Source: JBGTSJ01 sp041940305 (GTDB taxonomy: Bacteria > Planctomycetota > Planctomycetia > Planctomycetales > Planctomycetaceae). From it: a DNA stretch of 64,000 nt. Positions 37,050 to 46,202 of the stretch are shown in pieces. The stretch lies in the NCBI GenBank assembly GCA_041940305.1, contig JBGTSJ010000009.1, positions 1 to 64,000 on the forward strand, given 5' to 3'. The position numbers were made by a program, and so were the translations under genes. Position 1 is the stretch's first letter; each line of letters opens with the position of its first letter. The notes beneath the pieces were generated by a model. It was not told the DNA's origin. It was given only the letters and a program-made list of their open reading frames with translations, and ran no database searches.

Positions 37050-37775
37050 TTAGAAGGCCTCCAAGTGGCGAAGTATGTCCTGTCGAATGCCTTCAAACCT
37101 GGGGTGCCCGAAAAACCCCGGAAAGCCCGCACATTCCAGTATCGCCGTCCGGAGATAGCTTACGAAATCCGGCGGGCCAGGGACTGCGGTATCGGGCCGG
37201 CGGTAACCTGACCAATCGAAATTCTCCCACGTCGGTGCCCAGCCAGGTCCACTCCCTACGGCGTACGGCGGCCCTCCGGAAATGTCGTCCTTGTGGTAGC
37301 CGTCGGGCGCCAGGGTATACAGAAAGGACGCCTCCTCGCTGCCGTCGGCGTAGTTGCTGTAGTCGTCAACCGTGTACTCGAGCCAATCATCATCACAAGC
37401 ATCGACGTAGACGCCGTCACAGAACTCATTGGCACCCTTGATCCCGAGGTCATCCCAAAACGCCACGTGCGTGTATTGTCTCAGGTCGACTAGCGCAATC
37501 CCTCCTACGATCCGCCAGAACTCGTAAATGAGCTGCGGAACGGGCACGCTGGTCTGAGCCTCGATACGGGCGACGCGTTCATCGAGATCTGCGGGACACG
37601 ACAGCAGAAACTTGGTTACCGGGTAACCGAGGTCCATCAATTGCGAGCCAAGACAGGTCACAGCTTCCCGACAGCCGCGAAGGGTGTCGTCAACGAGCGC
37701 GGCAATTGGCTGACCAGATGACACGGCACCGAGCCATCGCTCGCGGCAGACCATGATGTGCTCGAGCGATGCCAT
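37050..37775 (-). CDS. Possible SUKH/SMI1-like protein, function unknown
   Basis: A 241-residue acidic soluble protein. The segment VPQLIYEFWRIVGGIAL (about 79-95) resembles the LPxxYxxFLxxxGG core of the SMI1/KNR4 (SUKH) superfamily, many of which are immunity proteins against polymorphic toxins. The acidic middle (DACDDDWLEYTVDDYSNY) is also common in such proteins. No toxin gene lies beside it. Base composition looks lower in GC than its neighbours, suggesting recent arrival. The assignment rests on one motif, so treat it as tentative. Neighbours on both sides are on the plus strand. Confidence 0.6.
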   Translation of the reverse strand: MASLEHIMVCRERWLGAVSSGQPIAALVDDTLRGCREAVTCLGSQLMDLGYPVTKFLLSCPADLDERVARIEAQTSVPVPQLIYEFWRIVGGIALVDLRQYTHVAFWDDLGIKGANEFCDGVYVDACDDDWLEYTVDDYSNYADGSEEASFLYTLAPDGYHKDDISGGPPYAVGSGPGWAPTWENFDWSGYRRPDTAVPGPPDFVSYLRTAILECAGFPGFFGHPRFEGIRQDILRHLEAF

Positions 37776-37971
37776 GCCCCATGTTAACTCGCCGAACTCT
37801 GTTTCTGTGATTCAAATGCGCTGAAGATTACGGCACTGCACGGAAACGTCAATCGGTTGGACCATCGGGGAGCATGGAGCAAGAAGCGAGAGGTTTCTGT
37901 TGACGCACCCCCAGAACAGACGTAACGTCTAGATTGTCAGCACCCGCCCGGCAAACGAAAAGAGCAGCGTT

Positions 37972-38880
37972 ATGCCACGATCCAGCTTTCTGTCCCGAGT
38001 TGTCCTGCCAGCGGCTCTGTTCACTGCCGTCTTCGCCGCGACGCGTCTCGCCGCCGAGGATGATCCCGAGGCCCCCTGGCGGCGGCTGTTCGACTCGACT
38101 TCCCGTGACTACGAACTCCTGCGTGTTGCTGAGCCGGACAACGCGTCGCGGCTGCAACTTGTGCCGAATGCGGTTTACAAGTGGGGACGCCCCCAGCGGC
38201 AAGGCTCGACGTTCGGGACCATCTATGTCTGGACGCACGAAGGCAATGCCGAGGCCGTCGCCAACATCTGGCGATACGTCAATCCCGCTGGAGCGCGGTC
38301 GATCGTGCACGAACTTCACTCTCTCTCACCGGAGAAGATCCACTCTGAAGGAGAATTTGACACATGGCGTCCTCAGGCCGGAGTCAGCCGCCAGCCGGTT
38401 CCGAATGCTGGCGGTGAGGCGGCGCCGATACCAGCCGCCACGCCTGCCGGGCGGCTGCAACAGATGCGAAACATCGGCCGCAACTTTGAACTGCATTCGG
38501 TATCGGAAGCCGGCGACCGGACCGAACTGAGGCTGCTTCCCCAGCCTTTCCACCGATCTGAAAGCAGCGATCCGGAGATTCTGGACGGGGCGCTGTTCGC
38601 CTTCGTTTGCTCAGTGGGCACAGATCCGGAAGCGTTTCTTCAACTGACGGCGGTGGAGACCGATAATGGGCCGCAGTGGCAATGGGTGCTGGCCCGGTTT
38701 TCTCATCACAATGTCTATGCCAGCTACGAGGGCCAGGCGGTCTGGAGTGACGAGCGAGACGCGCTGAACCCGATCTCCCACAACGAGGACCACACCTACT
38801 GGATGTTCCACCAGTCCTTTACACCGTCGATGCTCGAGGAACCGACGGCAGAGCAGGATTCCGATCCCGTGGAACGCTGA
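37972..38880 (+). CDS. Exported protein of unknown function
   Basis: A 302-residue protein with a signal peptide (about 1-28, ending TRLAAED). Two similar halves can be suspected: residues about 45-125 contain LQLVPNAVYKWGRP and YVWTHEGNAEAVANIWRY, and about 170-275 contain LRLLPQPFHRSES and LFAFVCSVGTDPEAFLQL, each with a pattern of beta strands. A Pro/Ala linker joins them (about 140-165). No catalytic motif is visible. This pattern is known from many planctomycete secreted proteins of unknown role. It is followed by the large palindromic element. Confidence 0.7.
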   Translation: MPRSSFLSRVVLPAALFTAVFAATRLAAEDDPEAPWRRLFDSTSRDYELLRVAEPDNASRLQLVPNAVYKWGRPQRQGSTFGTIYVWTHEGNAEAVANIWRYVNPAGARSIVHELHSLSPEKIHSEGEFDTWRPQAGVSRQPVPNAGGEAAPIPAATPAGRLQQMRNIGRNFELHSVSEAGDRTELRLLPQPFHRSESSDPEILDGALFAFVCSVGTDPEAFLQLTAVETDNGPQWQWVLARFSHHNVYASYEGQAVWSDERDALNPISHNEDHTYWMFHQSFTPSMLEEPTAEQDSDPVER

Positions 38881-38916
38881 GAGCGGTTCGCAGAACCCTG
38901 TTTCATGGGAAATTGA

Positions 38917-39085
38917 ATTCGGCCCGGCATTCATGCCGGGTGACTCGGTCTGGCATTCAACTCTACTCAGCCTCGTTCACGAGGCTTCTCGCTGCACGGG
39001 CTCGACTCGGCAGCGAGAAGCCCGGTGAACCGGGCTCAGACGCGGTGGGAAGTCGCCATTACCCGGCATAAATGCCGGGCCGAAT
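38917..39085. repeat. Nested 169-bp inverted-repeat element
   Basis: Outer arms of 25 bases (38917-38941 and 39061-39085) match with one mismatch. Inside, CTTCTCGCTGC (38985-38995) pairs perfectly with GCAGCGAGAAG (39010-39020). Each arm also contains its own small palindrome: CCCGGCAT/ATGCCGGG twice, AGCCTCG/CGAGGCT and AGCCCGG/CCGGGCT once. It may fold as one long cruciform or as four hairpins. It lies in a 443-base gap (38881-39323) that holds no gene. Confidence 0.8.
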
Positions 39086-39263
39086 ACAAGCGGCACAGCC
39101 TCGCATCGATTTGCATCACCTACGGTTCACATTGGCCATCGACACATCGTTCTGCAATGTGCGGCAGATCGCGAGCATCCGTCCGACGAATCGACCCCGC
39201 ACTCCGATGCCCGATCTCAGCGTCCTGTCCGAGCAGCCACGTCTCTTTCTTGGCTGCACACGA

Positions 39264-39269
39264 TATAAT
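39264..39269 (+). promoter_or_regulatory. Candidate -10 box for the ccsA/hemX-hemA unit
   Basis: A perfect TATAAT sits 54 bases before the TTG start at 39324. No good -35 box was found at 16-18 bases upstream, so it could be a weak or activator-dependent promoter, or chance. It lies past the palindromic element, which fits a new transcript starting here. Confidence 0.4.
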
Positions 39270-39323
39270 CAGGGATGTTCTCCCTGCGGAACTCGTGAAT
39301 TCCCGGAAAGGTGACGTGACGCG

Positions 39324-40181
39324 TTGTCGGTGCTTGCCGTGACATTTCAGTGGGACAAGGTCTCGCTGGCGTGCTTTTTCAGCAGTTATCTGGTCGCACT
39401 CGGTTTCGAGGCGGCCCAACTGCTGAAGAAGCACGCCGCGAGCCACTGGCTTGCGCTCGTATTCGCCGGAGCCGGGCTGATCGCGCAGACGATCTACCTG
39501 ATCGTGCGCAGCCGCACCGCTGGGATGCCGCCGCTGCTCAGTTCCACGCATGACTGGCTGCTCGTGCTCGCGTGGCTGCTGGTGCTGCTGTATCTGTTCG
39601 TGGAACTGATCGACCGCAACGTGTCGCTGGGAATCTTCACGCTGCCGGCGGTGCTGATTCTCGTCGGGGTCTCGCGGTTCGTGAGCGACATACCGAATCC
39701 CGCACTGGGACGCCTGCGCGGTCTGGGGATGTTTCACGCCGCCATGCTGGTGCTGGGGATGGCGGGGGTGTTCGTGGGATTCGTGATGAGCATGATGTAC
39801 CTGGTGCAGCATCGGCGCCTAAAACATAAGCGCGGGGAGCCGGGGGGACTGCACCTGCTCAGCCTGGAAACGCTCAGCCGGGTGAACTGGTGGTCCGTGA
39901 TCCTCTCCGCACCGCTACTAACGATCGGCATGGGTACCGGGGTGTGGCTGACGTTTCTCTCGACGGGAACAGACACTCCCGTGGACCTCGGCCGCTGGCA
40001 GTTCGTGGTGAGCGGGATCGTGTGGCTGGCGATCTCGGCGCTGTTCGTCTGGCTGCTGGCAGTCCGGCGGGCGTCGGGCAAGGTGGTGGCCTGGCGGACA
40101 ATGTGGGCCTGCGGCTTCCTTATCGCCACCCTCATGCTGCTGCAGATTTTCAGCGGCGGAGGGATCCACGGCACGGGATGA
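39324..40181 (+). CDS. CcsA/HemX-type cytochrome c assembly membrane protein
   Basis: A 285-residue integral membrane protein with about eight transmembrane helices. Family features include the SSTHDWLLVLAW segment (about 73-84), an invariant His near FHAAMLVLGM (about 138) and the GTGVWL loop. The WWSVILSAPLL region follows. CcsA-like proteins carry heme for cytochrome c maturation, while HemX affects HemA stability; both share this fold. Because hemA follows 106 bases later, HemX is attractive. The TTG start has GGAAAGG about 12 bases upstream; an in-frame GTG at 39339 is a possible alternative. Confidence 0.85.
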   Translation: MSVLAVTFQWDKVSLACFFSSYLVALGFEAAQLLKKHAASHWLALVFAGAGLIAQTIYLIVRSRTAGMPPLLSSTHDWLLVLAWLLVLLYLFVELIDRNVSLGIFTLPAVLILVGVSRFVSDIPNPALGRLRGLGMFHAAMLVLGMAGVFVGFVMSMMYLVQHRRLKHKRGEPGGLHLLSLETLSRVNWWSVILSAPLLTIGMGTGVWLTFLSTGTDTPVDLGRWQFVVSGIVWLAISALFVWLLAVRRASGKVVAWRTMWACGFLIATLMLLQIFSGGGIHGTG

Positions 40182-40287
40182 GGGGTGATCGGTGGTCGGT
40201 TTTCGGTGCTGGGATCGGCATCGTATCCGCCTCCCGCATCCGAACTCCCGTCACTGATAACTGAATACTGTGAACTGACAACTCCCT

Positions 40288-41571
40288 GTGAACGTTCAGG
40301 TCGTCTATTGCAATCATCACACGGCCGATCTGGCGGTGCGCGAGAAACTCGCGTTTCCGTCGACGGAGGTGTTGCTGCGCGCGTACGACGAGCTGCGTGC
40401 GCGGTTTCCCGACTCCGAATGCGTCCTCGTTTCGACCTGCAACCGGATCGAGCTGTACAGCGCCCAGCAGGATGTGACGGCCGCGCCGGGGCATCTGGGG
40501 CTCGCGCGGTTCCTGTCCGAGTTCCACGGTCTGCCGCTGGATGAGTTCGTCGGCGACCTGCTGGAAGAAACGGGCGAGCAAGCAGTGCGGCATCTGTTCC
40601 AGGTCGCGGCCAGCATCGACAGCATGGTGCTGGGGGAAAGCCAGATTGTCAGCCAGGTGAAGGAGGCCTACGAGTCGGCCCGCCGGGCGAATGCCAACGG
40701 GCCGCTGACGAACGCGCTGTTTCAGCGTGCGCTCGCGGTGTCGGCGCGCGTGCGATCAGAGACGAAGCTGGCCGAAGGGCGCGTCTCGATCGCCAGCGTG
40801 GCCGTCGGCGATTTCGGCCGCAGCATCTTCGACAGCTTCGACGACAAGACCGTGCTGATCATCGGCGCCGGCGAAATGGCGGAGGAAACGCTGCGGTATC
40901 TGCAGCAGGAAGGGGTGGGGCGGGTCATCGTCTGCAACCGTAGCCGCGAGCGTGGCGAGCGGCTGGCAGCCGAGTTCGGCGGGGAGTACCGGCCGTGGGA
41001 GCAGCTTGACTCGTGGCTGGCGGATGCCGACGTGATCGTCAGCACAACGGGCGCCGAGCGGCCGATCATTTCCATCGAGCGGTTCCGGCATGCGCGCGCC
41101 AAAACGGGGGAGAAGCCGGTCTTCATTCTTGACCTGGGCGCGCCCCGGGACTTCGAGCCCGGCGTCGTCGACATCGACGACGGGGTGTTCCTGTACGACA
41201 TCGATGACCTGGAAGCGACCTGCGAGCGGAACCGACGTGCCCGTGCGAGTGAGATCGAGAAGGCACACTCCATCATCGAGGAGGAGACGGCGAAGTTCGT
41301 CCACGAGCTGCAGCATAAGGCGACGGGGCCGATCATCCAGCGGCTGCGCGAGCACTGGCACGAGATCAGCCGCGAAGAGCTGGAAGGATTGTTCCGCAAG
41401 CGCCCGCATTTAGCGGCCGAGGAGGACCGGGCGGCGATCGAGCGGAGCATAGAGCGGATCGTCAACAAGCTGCTGCATCCGCCGCTGGAGACGCTGAGGG
41501 AAGAAGCCCGGACGGGGACGCCGCACGGGTTGCTGGATGCGATTCGCCGGCTGTTTCACCTGGGGGAGTGA
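40288..41571 (+). CDS. hemA: Glutamyl-tRNA reductase
   Basis: A 427-residue HemA that reduces glutamyl-tRNA to glutamate-1-semialdehyde, the first committed step of heme by the C5 route. The active-site Cys is C51 in VSTCNRIELY. The GESQIVSQVKEAYE motif and the NADPH-domain loop IIGAGEMAEE are present, followed by LGAPRDFEP. A C-terminal dimerisation helix ends near LLDAIRRLF. The GTG start at 40288 fits the family N-terminus. It follows the CcsA/HemX-like gene and probably shares its transcript. Downstream, the RpiB gene is convergent. Confidence 0.95.
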   Translation: MNVQVVYCNHHTADLAVREKLAFPSTEVLLRAYDELRARFPDSECVLVSTCNRIELYSAQQDVTAAPGHLGLARFLSEFHGLPLDEFVGDLLEETGEQAVRHLFQVAASIDSMVLGESQIVSQVKEAYESARRANANGPLTNALFQRALAVSARVRSETKLAEGRVSIASVAVGDFGRSIFDSFDDKTVLIIGAGEMAEETLRYLQQEGVGRVIVCNRSRERGERLAAEFGGEYRPWEQLDSWLADADVIVSTTGAERPIISIERFRHARAKTGEKPVFILDLGAPRDFEPGVVDIDDGVFLYDIDDLEATCERNRRARASEIEKAHSIIEEETAKFVHELQHKATGPIIQRLREHWHEISREELEGLFRKRPHLAAEEDRAAIERSIERIVNKLLHPPLETLREEARTGTPHGLLDAIRRLFHLGE

Positions 41572-41643
41572 CGTTGAGAAAGGACAGGGCAGGCGTGCGA
41601 AGAAATCACGTCGGGCGGATGGAACGGCGCGGGGACACGGTGC

Positions 41644-42318
41644 TCAGCGGCTCAGGTCGCGGGCGGAATTGATGCTGACCGTCCCCTCCTCGTCGACCTC
41701 GATCTGGATGACGTTCTCGTGGCAGCAGACGGGGCATTCCTCCACGAACTGCTGCCGAGAGCCGTCAGTGATATCGACCGGAAACTGAAATTCCTGCCGA
41801 CAGGAGTCGCAGACGTATGCGGCCTCCTCTTCGAATGAGGCGCGGTGCGGGAGCGGGCCGTTCTGAAGAGAGACCGCTCCGCCCGCGGCTTGCCGGTCGA
41901 TGAGGCGGATCCGCCGCTTGTGCCGGCCGCCTTCGAAGGGCGTCTCCAGCCAGCATTCGACGATGGCGAGAGCCTCCTCATAGCTGAGCAGCCGCTGTCC
42001 GAGCGACAGGACGTTGGCGTCATTGTGCTGGCGGGCGTAGCGAGCCGCGTCTTCGTTCCAGCAGAGCGTGCAGCGGATTCCGGGAACGCGATTGGCGACG
42101 ATCGCCTCGCCGTTGCCCGAACCACCGAGCACGATGCCGCGATCGAAATCGCCGACGGCGACCGCTTCGGCGGCGGGTCGAATGACGAGGGGATAGTCGA
42201 TCGGCCCGGTCGAGTCGGTGCCGAAGTCCTCGACGATATGGCCGAGTTCGATCAGGAACAGCTTGAGCCGTTCCTTGTACTCATAACCGGCGTGATCAGA
42301 GGCGATGACGATCCGCAC
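41644..42318 (-). CDS. rpiB: Ribose-5-phosphate isomerase B fused to a CPXCG cysteine-rich domain
   Basis: A 224-residue fusion. Residues 1-140 are an RpiB (ribose-5-phosphate/ribulose-5-phosphate isomerase) with ASDHAGYEYK and GGSGNGEAIVANR (65-77), where the E. coli catalytic Cys is replaced, as in the mycobacterial form with Glu as base, here E71. HNDANVLSLG follows. Residues about 165-215 hold a second module with C170-x2-C173 and C195-x2-C198-C199, within EECPVCC, typical of the stand-alone CPXCG (PF14255-like) family. The GTG start at 42318 has GGGAGG about 7 bases upstream. The N-terminal extension to 42348 is unsupported. The extra domain is the odd feature. Confidence 0.88.
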   Translation of the reverse strand: MRIVIASDHAGYEYKERLKLFLIELGHIVEDFGTDSTGPIDYPLVIRPAAEAVAVGDFDRGIVLGGSGNGEAIVANRVPGIRCTLCWNEDAARYARQHNDANVLSLGQRLLSYEEALAIVECWLETPFEGGRHKRRIRLIDRQAAGGAVSLQNGPLPHRASFEEEAAYVCDSCRQEFQFPVDITDGSRQQFVEECPVCCHENVIQIEVDEEGTVSINSARDLSR

Positions 42319-42536
42319 CGGAGATCCTCCCGGAGAATGCGGCCTCAAGGATATGCACTGGCCAGTATACCGAATCGTCGTTCCGGTACAGCCTCATTCG
42401 ATCGTGAACGACAAAGCCGGCACACAACCTGCGGCGGAGCGCCCCGTGAACTGGTTTGCGACGATGAGCGAACCGACCGTACGATCATGGACGGCATCGG
42501 CCACCAGGTATCCACCGCACAATAACAGGTCCCATC

Positions 42537-43823
42537 ATGGCTGTCCGCTGGATTGCGTTTGGACTGCTGCTGCTGGGGGGGCGTTTGGCGACGGCCGAGT
42601 CCCGGCCGAACATCGTACTCATCATGGCGGACGACTTCGGGTACGAATGCGTGACGGCGAACGGGGGGGAGTCGTACGAGACGCCGCATCTCGACGGGCT
42701 GGCGGCGACCGGCATGCGGTTCGAGCACTGCCACGTTCAGCCGCTGTGCACGCCGACGCGCGTGCAGCTGATGACGGGGCTGTACAACGTCCGGAATTAC
42801 GAGCGATTTGGCGTGCTGCCGCGCGGCGAAGTCACGTTCGGCCATCTGCTGCAGCAGGCCGGTTATGCGACGGCCGTTTGCGGGAAGTGGCAGTTGGGAC
42901 GGGAGCCGGATTCTCCGCAGCACTTCGGTTTCGAGGAGTCGCTGCTGTGGCAGCACACCCGGCGACCGCCGCGGTATGCCAATCCGGGACTGGAGCGCAA
43001 CGGAGCGGAAAGGGACTTTGACGACGGCGAATACGGGCCGGAACTCATCAACGACTTTGCCCTGGAGTTCATCGACGCGCATCAGGCGGAGCCGTTTTTT
43101 CTGTACTACCCGATGATTCTGACGCACTCTCCCTTTCAGCCGACGCCGGACAGCCCGGACTGGGATCCGGCGGCGCGGGGCGAGAAAGTGAATCAGGCGG
43201 TCAGGCACTTCGGGGAGATGACGGCCTACATGGACCGGATGATCGGCCGGGTGGTGGAGCGTCTGGATCAACTGGGAATCCGCGAGCGAACGCTGCTGAT
43301 CTTCCTGGGAGACAACGGCACGCTGCGCAGCGTCACCAGCCGTTTCCAGGGGGAGGATTACCGCGGCGGAAAGGGAAGCACGACGCGGCGCGGGACGCAT
43401 GTCCCGCTGATTGTCAGCTGGCCGGGGGTGATTGAGGGGGGCGGCGTGAATCAGGACCTGATCAGCAGCGTGGATCTCCTTCCGACGATCTGCGAGGCGG
43501 CGGGCGTGCCGGGACCGGCCGGCACGGACGGGGTGAGCTTCCTGCCACAGCTTCGCGGAGAACGGGGCGCGCCACGGGACTGGCTGTACTGCTGGTATTC
43601 CCCCAGACAGCGCGACGATCGGACGGTGCAGGAGTTTGCCGCGGACCACCGTTACAAACTGTATCGCAGCGGCGCGTTCTTCGACCTGGAGACCGACCCT
43701 GATGAGGAACGGCCGCAAGATCCGGCGGCGCTGTCGGGCGAGGCCGCGGCGAGGGCTGCGAGACTTGGGGCAGTTCTGCAGCAGTTCGAGGATGCGCGAC
43801 CGGTGGAACTGGACGGGGGGTGA
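42537..43823 (+). CDS. Exported sulfatase (formylglycine type)
   Basis: A 428-residue sulfatase with a signal peptide (about 1-20). The metal-site DD of IMADDFGYE (31-32), the formylglycine site C71-T-P73-T-R75 and HLDGLAATGMRF follow in order. Late motifs include the FLGDNG metal site (about 256-261) and YRGGKGSTTRRGTHVP, with the catalytic Lys. A formylglycine-generating enzyme is needed for activity and is not in the window. Planctomycetes carry very many sulfatases, often for algal or host sulfated polysaccharides. The natural substrate here is unknown. Confidence 0.92.
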   Translation: MAVRWIAFGLLLLGGRLATAESRPNIVLIMADDFGYECVTANGGESYETPHLDGLAATGMRFEHCHVQPLCTPTRVQLMTGLYNVRNYERFGVLPRGEVTFGHLLQQAGYATAVCGKWQLGREPDSPQHFGFEESLLWQHTRRPPRYANPGLERNGAERDFDDGEYGPELINDFALEFIDAHQAEPFFLYYPMILTHSPFQPTPDSPDWDPAARGEKVNQAVRHFGEMTAYMDRMIGRVVERLDQLGIRERTLLIFLGDNGTLRSVTSRFQGEDYRGGKGSTTRRGTHVPLIVSWPGVIEGGGVNQDLISSVDLLPTICEAAGVPGPAGTDGVSFLPQLRGERGAPRDWLYCWYSPRQRDDRTVQEFAADHRYKLYRSGAFFDLETDPDEERPQDPAALSGEAAARAARLGAVLQQFEDARPVELDGG

Positions 43824-44029
43824 CGGCGGCGGCGGCGAGTGCAGCTCGGGCCGGAGACGTGGACGGGGGGAGGGCTCGACGGTCGTGGTAACCTGTCGCG
43901 GGAATGAGCGGTTCGAGGCAGCATTGCGGGAGACTGGCCGATTGACGCCCTCCGGCCGGAGACTTACGATCGCGGGACGCTTCTGCTGCCGTTCGTTCGT
44001 GTTGCTCCGCGATTGACTGAGCTCGCCCT

Positions 44030-44980
44030 TTGCCTCAGAAACTGATCATCGACGCGGACCCGGGAATCGGCGACGCGCTGGCGATTGCGCTGGCCCTGAT
44101 CGATCCGGAACTGGACGTGGTGTGTCTGTCGCCTACGTCCGGGCGGGTGTCCGGGGCGCAGGCGACGCAGAATCTGCAGTCGATCGTATCGGTCATCGAT
44201 CCGGATCGCTGGCCCCGCATCGGGGACTGCGAGCGGCCGCTCTATCCGATCCCGAAGGATCCGCAGTTTCCCGCGCCGGCGATGCTCAACGGACCGCAGG
44301 GTCTCGGGGAGTGCACCGTGCCTTCCGCGCCGCTGCATCAGCGTCACGACGCGGCGCGGCTGTTGTCAGAGCTAGTCCGTTCCGAACCGAACGAAATCAG
44401 CCTGCTGACGCTCGGCCCGCTCACCAACATCCCGCTGGCGCTGGAGTGCCATCCGTCGTTCCTGCAGCAGCTCAAGTCGCTGGTCTGCCTGGGTGGATCG
44501 ATGACGGGGGAGGGGGACGTGACAGCCGCGGCCGAGTTCAACATCTTTGCCGATGCCGAAGCGGCGCGGACTGCTCTGACGTATCCCGCCACGAAGACGC
44601 TCGTCCCGCTGGAAGTCGCCCGGCGGATGATGCTGTCGTTCGACCAGTATCAGCGCTGGGATTTGAGTCCCTCGTCCCGGCTGGGGCGGCTACTGGAGGA
44701 GACTGTGCCGTTCGCACTCCGTGCGAGTCGCCAATATCTGGGACTCGAGGGGGTCATGCTGCCGGAATTGGTGGCGCTCGCGGCGGTCACCCAGCCTCAG
44801 TTATTCGAGCGGCAGTCGATGAGCGTGGATGTGGAGTTGAGCGGCGAGCTGACGCGCGGCGCGACGGTATTCGACCGCCGCAGGGCGAACGCCTGGCAGA
44901 CGAATCTCGATGTGCTGACGGACGTAGACATCCAGGGCGTGCTCGACTACGTCACCCGGCTGATCCGGACGGCCACATGA
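44030..44980 (+). CDS. Inosine-uridine-type nucleoside hydrolase
   Basis: A 316-residue protein of the IUNH superfamily, which cleaves the N-glycosidic bond of nucleosides with a bound Ca2+. The N-terminal cluster reads DADPGIGDALAIAL: the first Asp and one Asp of the pair remain, but the usual D-D is G-D. The mid motif LTLGPLTNIPLAL, and the FNIFADAEAA segment (N and D ligands), are well kept. The C-terminal His region is less clear. The only useful start is TTG at 44030. The gene stands alone, before a convergent minus-strand gene. Activity may be altered by the Asp-to-Gly change. Confidence 0.85.
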   Translation: MPQKLIIDADPGIGDALAIALALIDPELDVVCLSPTSGRVSGAQATQNLQSIVSVIDPDRWPRIGDCERPLYPIPKDPQFPAPAMLNGPQGLGECTVPSAPLHQRHDAARLLSELVRSEPNEISLLTLGPLTNIPLALECHPSFLQQLKSLVCLGGSMTGEGDVTAAAEFNIFADAEAARTALTYPATKTLVPLEVARRMMLSFDQYQRWDLSPSSRLGRLLEETVPFALRASRQYLGLEGVMLPELVALAAVTQPQLFERQSMSVDVELSGELTRGATVFDRRRANAWQTNLDVLTDVDIQGVLDYVTRLIRTAT

Positions 44981-45078
44981 CGGCATAGCGGTCAGTCGCC
45001 GTGCGCCGTTGACAGATGGTCAGGCTGGCCGGCCGGTACCAGCAAACGCCGAATGTTGCCGAGCCTCGGCTCGTGATA

Positions 45079-46155
45079 TCACGCAGCACGACGCTGCAGG
45101 TGGTGAATCGCGTGGGCGTGCGGACCGATGCGTCCGCTCGGCGAACCGTCCCACGCGTGACGCGCGACGGCATCGAGCACGCCGGCGGCCGCCTGCAGGG
45201 CGGCGAGAGCCTGATGTCCGTCCACGACAGGACTCGTGCCACTCCGGACGGCCGCGACGAAGCTCGACAGTTCCGCGGTGAGGGCGTCCGCATCCGATCC
45301 GGACGTCTCCGTCACCTGGAAAAAGCGCTCAAACATCTGCGACTTCAGTGAGGCAATGTCGGCGCCCGTCTGCTGTGCCAGATCGAATGGGAGTGCGCCG
45401 GTGCGGAGGGCGTCGCCCGGTCGAAACTCGGTGAGTTGCCGTTGATGCAGGTCCGCGGTGACGCAGCCGGCGTCTGTCCACATCTGCAGAGACCGGCGTG
45501 CGGTGGGACAGACACGGTTCGCGGTCAGGTCGGCAATGCAGCCGTTGGCGAACGTCAGCCGGGCCTGCACGCAGTCTTCATGTCCACCCACGAGGCACGC
45601 GCCGAACGCCTCGGTGCGCACGATCTCGGATTTCGCCAGGGTGAGCACCAGATCCAGATCGTGAATCATCAGATCATGGACGGCGCCGATGTCCATCGAC
45701 CGGAAGGCGTAGGGGCTCAGGCGCTCGGCACGGATGTACTTGGGGGCGCCGCCAAACTCGGACAAGCGCTCGAACGCCGGGTTGAAGCGCTCGATGTGTC
45801 CCACCTGAAGCGCGACCCCGCGCTGGTCGGCGAGGTCGACGATGGCCCGGCCGTCGGTGACGTTCGCGGCCAGCGGTTTCTCGACCAGGACGGGGATTCC
45901 GGATTGCAGAAAGTCCGTCGCGACGGCGCGGTGGAGGAACGTCGGCACGACGATGCTCACGGCGTCGACACGGCCGGTCAGCGTGCGGTAGTCGGCCGTC
46001 CATTCGCAGCCGCAGGATTCTGCGACGCTTTGGGCCTGCGTCTCATTGGGGTCGGCGACGGCGGCGAGCCGGACGCCGTCCATGTTCGAGAGAATGCGGG
46101 CGTGATGGCGTCCGAGCGCTCCCACGCCGATGACGGCCAGGCGAAGTGCATCCAT
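45079..46155 (-). CDS. Gfo/Idh/MocA oxidoreductase, possible UDP-GlcNAc 3-dehydrogenase (GnnA)
   Basis: A 358-residue NAD(P)-dependent oxidoreductase. The Rossmann loop IGVGALGRHHARIL starts near residue 9. VLVEKPLA (about 90-97), with the catalytic Lys, and LQVGHIERFNPAF (about 119-131) follow, then RLSPYAFRSMDIG and the DLMIHDLDLVL metal-like helix. This combination, directly after lpxA on the same strand, is typical of GnnA, which with the aminotransferase GnnB makes UDP-2,3-diamino-glucose for amide-linked lipid A. AAGGA precedes ATG 46155 by about 9 bases. GnnB is not in the window, so the assignment to lipid A is an inference from context and sequence pattern. Confidence 0.85.
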   Translation of the reverse strand: MDALRLAVIGVGALGRHHARILSNMDGVRLAAVADPNETQAQSVAESCGCEWTADYRTLTGRVDAVSIVVPTFLHRAVATDFLQSGIPVLVEKPLAANVTDGRAIVDLADQRGVALQVGHIERFNPAFERLSEFGGAPKYIRAERLSPYAFRSMDIGAVHDLMIHDLDLVLTLAKSEIVRTEAFGACLVGGHEDCVQARLTFANGCIADLTANRVCPTARRSLQMWTDAGCVTADLHQRQLTEFRPGDALRTGALPFDLAQQTGADIASLKSQMFERFFQVTETSGSDADALTAELSSFVAAVRSGTSPVVDGHQALAALQAAAGVLDAVARHAWDGSPSGRIGPHAHAIHHLQRRAA

Positions 46156-46202
46156 GCGGTAGTCCTTCTGGAGCGCGGCCCGCTGGGCCGGTGGCGAGAA
46201 AG

